In this document: positions 58,598-64,000 of the stretch, piece after piece
Position numbering within the stretch: position 1 is the first letter of the stretch
Layout: every line of letters begins with the position of its first letter
Source of the DNA: Paratinospora sagittata
Taxonomy: Eukaryota > Streptophyta > Magnoliopsida > Ranunculales > Menispermaceae
Length of the DNA: 64,000 nt
NCBI GenBank assembly: GCA_035771175.1
Contig: CM069593.1
Location: forward strand, 31,694,741-31,758,740
Direction: 5' to 3'
Translations under genes and position numbers: made by a program
Notes under the pieces: generated by a model
What the model saw: the letters and a program-made list of their open reading frames with translations, nothing else
The model's database searches: none
What the model was told of the DNA's origin: nothing

Positions 58598-59126
58598 CCA
58601 ATGTTTTCAAGGCGGACCTAGGTCACGCCTAGGCGTTTTAGGGAGAAAACGCCTAGGCGCAGTGCTAGGCAGGTGGTGAGGGTTTGTGCAAATATTTAAA
58701 AAGTTTAGGGGGATCTCTCTAATTTAAAAAAAATCTTTAAAAGCGGAAACCCCCCTTTCTACAGTAAACCCTTGAACCTCACTCTCCCCAAGCCAATTCT
58801 TTCCATTGCTCCGACCAAGAAACAACGTCGAAATCTCCGGCGACCGTCAGCGACCCTCCGGCAATAGATATTTGCTCTCAACAATTTGTGGATATGATTT
58901 TAATTAATATGAAGTGTTTTTTTTTTATCATTTTATGAAAATTTAACATTCATTATAGAATATAGTTAGATATATATAGTTTTGTACATGAGGGACTTGT
59001 AAATAATTAATTAATTATCTAGGGACCTATAAATAAATTTTTTTATCACCTAGGTTAGGTCTAGGCTTTGTCTAGGTTACGCCTAGCCTTGACAGGGCAA
59101 ATCTCCTTTGTGCCTTGAAAACACCG
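58598..59126. mobile_element. hAT-type MITE inside the copia RNase H
   Basis: The 8-bp target duplication AGTGAAGC/AGTAAAGC (58590-58597 and 59127-59134, one mismatch) flanks termini CAATGTTTTCAAGG and CCTTGAAAACACCG, inverted repeats of the CA(G)TGTTTTCAAGG type. The 529-bp interior is rich in CCTAGG/GCCTAGGCG palindromes, including CGCCTAGGCG twice around a short spacer near 58640-58665. It has no coding capacity. Confidence 0.85.
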
Positions 59127-59258
59127 AGTAAAGCACATTGGTATACGACAGATGATTGCTGATCTCATGACTAAGGGTTTGCCGCCTATTTTGTATAATG
59201 AGCATGGTGCTCATATGGGTCGAATTGACTCATTTGATATGCTTAATTAGTGGGAGTT
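59127..59258 (+). pseudogene. 3' end of the plus-strand copia pol, with polypurine tract
   Basis: After the MITE the copia frame resumes with MIADLMTKGLPPILYNEHGA and ends at a TAG. It is followed by TTAGTGGGAG (59246-59255), the polypurine tract. ADxLTKGLPP is the standard end of copia RNase H. Confidence 0.75.
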
Positions 59259-59450
59259 ATGGTGATGACTCAATTTCTGACACTTTGTATTTATGATCAT
59301 ATTTATTATTATTATTATTCTCCTTTATAGTATTTTCTATATTGGTGTACATGTGTATGGAAAATTTGATTTGTGTGTTAATTTTTAGATATGTGGTGTC
59401 CTTGTTTGAGACACGGTTGGAGCAAAACATGACATAGTGACATACATTTT
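59259..59450 (+). repeat. Remnant of the plus-strand copia 3' LTR
   Basis: Begins right after the polypurine tract and is cut at 59450 by the LTR of the next element. AT-rich, with a short (ATT)n run near 59298. Too short to define its own ends. Confidence 0.35.
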
Positions 59451-59792
59451 TGTTAAATAATAATAAAAGACACAAAGATGTAATGTGGTTCGGCTCTAAG
59501 GCCAACGTCCACGGGAGAAGAGAAGAAATATTTTCTTATTCTTGATGATGTCTTAATGGAGGGACACCATATATATAGACATACAGGGCTATGCACACAT
59601 ATAACTATAATTACAATTTTAGTAACTGCTAAATAAAATGATTACTAAAATTATCATCTTTCCTTAAAGGAAATAAACCTTAAAGGAAATAAATCCCACA
59701 AAATTATCATCTTTCCTTAAAGGAAATAAATCCTTAAAGTAAATAAACCTTAAAGGAAATAAATCCCACAGATTTTGCTCTTCTCCACAACA
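59451..59792 (-). repeat. 3' LTR of the minus-strand copia element
   Basis: On the minus strand it starts TGTTGTGGAGAAGAGC (59792) and ends TTATTATTATTTAACA (59451); 342 bp, TG...CA. A TATA-like TCTATATATAT lies centrally (about 59570). Its U3 contains a tandem duplication of about 55-70 bp (TTATCATCTTTCCTTAAAGG twice). Short LTRs of this kind are usual for copia elements. Confidence 0.8.
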
Positions 59793-59806
59793 CTCCCCCT
59801 CAAGCT
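59793..59806 (-). other. Polypurine tract of the minus-strand copia element
   Basis: The minus strand reads AGCTTGAGGGGGAG directly before the LTR start, the position of the plus-strand primer. Confidence 0.8.
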
Positions 59807-59808
59807 GG

Positions 59809-60178
59809 TTAATAAAGGTTTACCATTCTCAGCTTGGACACATTTGCTTGAAATGCAGTATGGTTTAACCCTTTAGTGAGCACATTGGCAAGCTGATTAT
59901 TGGTAGAAACATATGGAGTACAAATCAACCCACTATCAAGCTTCTCTTTAATAAAGTGTCTATCAATCTCTATATACTTGGTTCGATCATGTTGAACTGG
60001 GTTATGGGCAATGCTAATTGCAGATTTATTGTCACAATAGAGTCTCATAGGGCCATCTCAGTGTCTCTTCAAATCTGTCAAAATTATCTGCAACCATAAT
60101 AACTCACAAACCCCTTGTTATTGTCACAATAGAGTCTCATAGGGCCATCCCAGTGTCTCTTCAAATCTGTCGAAATTC
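59809..60178 (-). pseudogene. RNase H C-terminal part with a disrupting duplication
   Basis: The minus strand encodes MRLYCDNKSAISIAHNPVQH, DRHFIKEKLDSGL and NQLANVLTKGL, the end of copia RNase H. Immediately upstream a 61-bp block occurs twice (60026-60086 and 60118-60178, 92-bp offset, two mismatches). The offset is not a multiple of three, so it shifts the frame. A TGG-to-TGA change also lies in one copy. Confidence 0.8.
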
Positions 60179-62422
60179 TGCTTCAGCACTAGATCTGGCC
60201 ACTACATTCTGCTTTTTACTTTGCCATGTCACCAAATTCCCACCAAGAAACGTACAATATCCAGTAGATATTCTGTCAACTACTGAACCATCATAGTCTG
60301 AATCAGTATATGCTTCAAGAACCACTCCTGTGTGTCGTTTAAATAAGATGCCCTGTCCTGGAGTCCATTTAAGATACTGTAAAACGCGATTAGCTGCTTG
60401 CAAATGAATATCTTTAGGGTTGTGCATGAACTGACTTATTACACTTACTGCATATGCAATATCAGGTCTTGTGTGAGAGAGATAGATGAGTCTTCCTACT
60501 AGTCTTTGATATATCTCCTTATTAATAGTCAGCGCTTCTTCAGCTTCTCCAAGCTTGTGATTAAGATCAATAGGAGTATTCATTGGTCTGCATGCTAGCT
60601 TCCCTGTTTCTTTAAAAAGGTCTGTAATGTACTTCTGTTGAGAAATAAAGATTCCCTGTTTAGAGTGTGCCACTTCAATTCCTAGGAAGTATTTCAATCT
60701 CCCTAGTTCCTTGATCTTAAATTCCTCGGTCAAACACTGCTTCAAATTTTGTCTCTCGTTCTCATTGTTTCCTGTCATGATGATGTCATCAACATACACT
60801 AATAGAGCTGTAACTCCCCCTGAAGTCGAGTGCTTAATAAACAGAGTGTGATCTCCTTGGCTTTGTCTATATCCCATATTTGTTATTACTTTGGCAAACC
60901 GACCAAACCATGCCCTTGGAGATTGTTTAAGTCCATACATGTCCTTTTTCAATTTACACACTTTATCAGTGGTGCCAAAATCTGGAGGCACTTCCGTATA
61001 TATTTCTTCTTCTAAATCCCCATGTAAAAATGCATTCTTTACATCAAATTGTTGCAGATCCCAGTCATAATTAGCTGCCAATGACAAAAGAAGTCTCACA
61101 GTATTCATTTTTGCAACTGGAGCAAATGTCTCTTGATAGTCCACACCATATGTTTGAATATATCCTTTGGCTACTAATCTTGCCTTGTAGCGCTCTAGGG
61201 ACCTATCTGCTTTGTATTTTACTGTATAAACCCATTTGCATCCCACAGGTTTCTTTTCTGCAGGCAAGTCTACCAACTCCCATGTTGTATTTTTCTCCAG
61301 GGCTTCCATTTCCACACTCATAGCTTGTTTCCAATTTGTATTCGATAAAGCCTCGAATAATGATGTAGGAGTCTGGATGTTGTTCAGGTTGGTAAGGAAA
61401 CTCTTATGGGTTGGCGAGAACTTCTCGAAGGATACAACATGAGATAGTGGATACAAGGGATGTTTAGTGCATTCCCCTGTGCCCTTTCTAATGGAAATGG
61501 GAAGATCATTGTCAGGTTCAGAGGCTAAAAGATCATTGTTAGTTTCAGGAACTAATGAAATTTGTAAGGAGGGTTCAGGATTTGTTACCTCATTTTTAGG
61601 GATTGGTTCAGATTCTTGAACTTGCATCGGTTCAGGAGCTGCAACTTTCTTCCTTGAGTACATTTGTCCAGTCATCCGATCCTTAGGTTCGTCATTGGGT
61701 ACAGAGGGTGTAGGAGATTCGGGTTTGGTTTGTTGGACGTTAAAGGGGCCAAAAGGATCAAAAGGGTTATCAAGGGAGTTTCGATCCTTATCTTCCATGA
61801 TGACACTCTCCCCCGGAAGAGGAGGAGCGGAAAAATAGGGCTCAGGTTCACAAAAAGTGACATCGGCAGAGATAAAGAATTTCTTTGATGGCGGATGATA
61901 GCATTTATATCCCTTTTGAGTGGAAGAGTATCCGACAAAAACACACTTGAGAGCTCCGGGGTTCAACTTCCCCCTGTTGGGTTGGTGAACATGGACAAAT
62001 GATACACACCCAAATATCTTAGGTATAAGATTATTGGAGATTTTGAGCTTAGGGTAAAATTGACATAGCTTTTCCATACGACTTTTGAAACCAAGGGTCT
62101 GGGATGGTAGGCGGTTAATAAGGTGTGTTGCAGTAAGGACAACTTCCCCCCTATAGGACTTAGGCATAGTATTCTGAAATAAAAAGGTTCGGGTTGTATC
62201 AAGCAGGTGGCTGTTTTTTCTTTCAACAACTCCATTTTGTTGTGGGGTGTGAACACAAGATGATTCATGAAGGATCCCTTCGTTTTGGAAGTAATTGGTC
62301 AATGTTTGATTAAAATAGTCTCTAGCATTGTCAGATCGAAATCTTTTGATTTTAGCATCAAACTGTGTATGTATCATGTTATGGAAGGTAGGAAGAACAA
62401 AGCTCACATCGAATTTTTGTTA
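60161..62422 (-). pseudogene. Copia pol: integrase C-terminus, RT and RNase H N-terminus
   Basis: A 748-codon open stretch. It begins within the integrase core (RFRSDNARDYF, then HTPQQNGVVERKN with the catalytic Glu) and passes a low-complexity linker. RT follows with TWELVDLPAEKKPVGCKWVY, FDVKNAFLHGDLEEEIYTEV, YGLKQSPRAW and an intact YVDD (LLVYVDDIIMTGN). RNase H begins with AYTDSDYDGSVVDRISTGY and QSKKQNVVARSSAEAEFR. A TAA at 62420-62422 separates it from the upstream half, in the same frame. RT appears structurally complete, so inactivation comes from the stops, the RNase H duplication and the lost 5' end. Confidence 0.88.
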
Positions 62423-63382
62423 CAGTAAGAATATCCACGAGACTCTAGTATAATCATCAATGAAGGACACAAACCATCGCACTCCAGAAACATTAGCTAT
62501 TGGAGAGGGACCCCAAATATCACTATGAATGAGATCAAAAGGATCTGAACTTCTTTCATTACTAAGTGGAGAAGATATACGCTTGTGTTTCGCAAGTTCA
62601 CACACTTCACAATGAAAATCTTCAACATTGAGAGACTTAAACAAAAAAGGAAACATGATTTTAAGGGTTCGAAAAGAAGGATGGCCAAGGCGGCGATGAT
62701 GGAGCCATAGTTTTTCTTTATTGGAAAATTTGTGCTCGGAGAGAAATGAAGTGTTACTCTTGATAGGATGTACTGATGTCTCAAGGTAATACAACCCGTC
62801 CTGTTCCTTAGCATGTCCAATCATCGTCCCCAAGTCCTGGTCTTGAAATGCACAGTAAGTAGGGAAGAAGGTTACATTACAACTCAGATCATGGGTCAAT
62901 TTTTTAATAGAGATAAGATTAGTAGATAGTTTAGGAACATGAAGAACATTTCTGAGTGTAAGGGTGGGGCTGATGTGAACATCACCTATACCAGCAACTG
63001 TGGTTAAGGATCTATCAGCTGTGGCTATTTTCCGACTACTAGCACATGGGTTGTAGGTATGAAATATATTGGGGGAATTGGTCATGTGATCAGTAGCACC
63101 AGATTCTATAACCCAAGAGTTAGCAAAAGACTTATCCGAGACGTTAAATCCAATAGAAATAGGAAAGTTACCTGAATGGGCCAATGAACAGGTACTTGAG
63201 GGTTTGTCCAGTGTGCCAAGCAAAGATTTCAATATTTCAATGTCGGCTTGGCTGAATCTGTCTGGCACCAGGGAGTCTGCAACTGTTTGTTCAGTAGACA
63301 TATGTGCTTGTCCACTGGTTTTCTGTTGTCCTCCTTTGTAGCCCCATTCTTTACTGGAAGTTGAAGGCTTGCCATGAAGTTT
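62423..63382 (-). pseudogene. Copia protease and integrase N-terminal half
   Basis: In the same frame as its neighbours. The protease motif reads WVIESGATDHMTNS (about 63110-63070), with Glu where the catalytic Asp of D-S-G is expected. The pre-integrase zinc-binding region has HHRRLGHPSFRTLK and CEVCELAKHKR (HHCC). The integrase core starts DLIHSDIWGPSPIANVSGV and FIDDYTRVSWIFLL, giving two of the three catalytic acids. It ends at the TAA at 62420 and is preceded by a TAG at 63383. Confidence 0.87.
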
Positions 63383-63912
63383 CTAACACTTCTCCCTGGT
63401 ATGTCTAGTCTTCTGACAATAAGTACACCATCGATTTGGGACCTTTGATGATTCAGCACGCGGAGTGTGCGTCTTCTGATCATTTCCCCGATTGGCAACC
63501 ATAGCTGAGCTTTCCATCTTCTGAGGTGTGAGCATAACACTTCTTCTGCTTTCTTCAATCAGGATAACTGAGATAGTCTCATTCAGAGTTGGCAACTCTT
63601 TGCTGAGAGTTTGAACTCTCACTTTATCAAACTCTGCATTGAGTCTAGCCAAGAAGTCATAGACCCGATCCTTCTCAATATAGTTCTTTAAAACTACAAC
63701 ATCTGCAGGGCATTTAGTCTCAATACACCTATAATGGTCAAGTTCCTGCAAGAGATTTTTCAATACATTAGCATATTCGGTGACTGTCATGTTGCCTTGT
63801 TTTGTTGTTCCAACTTTCACTTTGATCTCATACACTTGGGCTGCATCATGGGCCTTAGAGTATGTCTGATGAACGACATCCCAAATGTCTTTGGTGGGGA
63901 ACAAAACATAGT
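63383..63912 (-). pseudogene. Copia gag, 5'-truncated
   Basis: The gag frame reads HYVLFPTKDIWDVVHQTYSK and QGNMTVTEYANVLKNLLQEL, followed by a helical region and a CCHC knuckle CTYCQKTRHTREKC (about 63425-63386). It stops at a TAG that replaces the next residue. The start of gag, the leader, the primer site and the 5' LTR are missing. At about 63912 the sequence switches to gypsy gag on the other strand, so the first residues of the apparent open frame (from 63961) are antisense gypsy sequence. Confidence 0.85.
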
Positions 63913-64000
63913 GGCCACACCCGACACTGCCACTACGTTTGGACAGGCAGTGCCACCGCAACCCACACCCTTTACCATGCCTTCGAGTCTGGAAGTCTTT
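63913..64000 (+). pseudogene. Start of a Ty3/gypsy gag, running off the window
   Basis: The plus strand encodes ATPDTATTFGQAVPPQPTPF followed by TMPSSLEVF. It is clearly homologous to the minus-strand gypsy gag at about 27412-27500, which reads the equivalent PPQPTPFAMPSSMKVF. It belongs to the same gypsy family. The rest lies beyond 64000. Confidence 0.8.

Noticed and set aside
61672..62268. Alternative minus-strand frames inside copia pol
   Set aside because: The continuous pol frame with integrase and RT motifs explains this region.
1..64000. tRNA and rRNA genes
   Set aside because: I found no cloverleaf with A and B boxes and no rRNA-like block. The tRNA-like words found are primer-binding sites.

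Overview
The window is nuclear DNA from a flowering plant, most likely a eudicot with a large, repeat-rich genome. The evidence is strong AT richness, plant Ty1/copia and Ty3/gypsy retrotransposon domains, primer-binding sites matching plant tRNAs, hAT-type elements with 8-bp target duplications, a Mutator-like transposase fragment, and a first exon that resembles a plastid RRM protein. The only host gene I can support starts at 51000. Nearly everything else is retrotransposon, much of it nested two or three deep.

Layout. (1) 0.7-23.3 kb: the 3' end of one minus-strand Sirevirus-like copia element. Its env-like gene (23341 down to 10211), polypurine tract (about 9865) and long 3' LTR (9861 to 732) have been split by later insertions. 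These are LTRs at 2465-5190, 6359-9031, 10298-11691, 12384-14690 and 15060-16610, plus a composite at 16894-22539. Most have readable target duplications. (2) 25.4-31.9 kb: a minus-strand gypsy element, with an LTR and initiator-Met-type primer site on the right, an unusual extra ORF (28356-29948), then decayed gag, protease and a truncated reverse transcriptase. (3) 31.9-37.0 kb: a non-autonomous Athila/Tat-type LTR element with its primer site, one acidic ORF interrupted by a single stop, a polypurine tract and a complete 3' LTR. (4) 37-46.5 kb: four Tekay-like LTRs, nested in pairs. (5) 47-50.6 kb: another Sirevirus-like LTR fragment and a Mutator-like transposase N-terminal pseudogene. (6) 50.8-53 kb: promoter, 5'UTR, exon 1 and part of the first intron of the plastid RRM gene, with a 1.16-kb hAT element in the intron. 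(7) 53-64 kb: two more hAT elements, a solo LTR, a decayed plus-strand copia pol, and a nearly full-length minus-strand copia element whose 5' end is cut off by a plus-strand gypsy gag fragment.

No retrotransposon here looks autonomous today: every pol-bearing copy has stops, frameshifts or a lost catalytic residue. The most unusual material is non-coding architecture and odd ORFs. It includes dyad arrays in Sirevirus U3 regions, a sequence block shared by all the Tekay-like LTRs, three stem-loops with a common loop upstream of the gypsy gag, a minisatellite of short hairpins, an extra ORF between primer site and gag, and the acidic ORF of the non-autonomous element. Boundaries marked by target duplications are firm. 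Family names rest on motif recognition by eye, without database searches.
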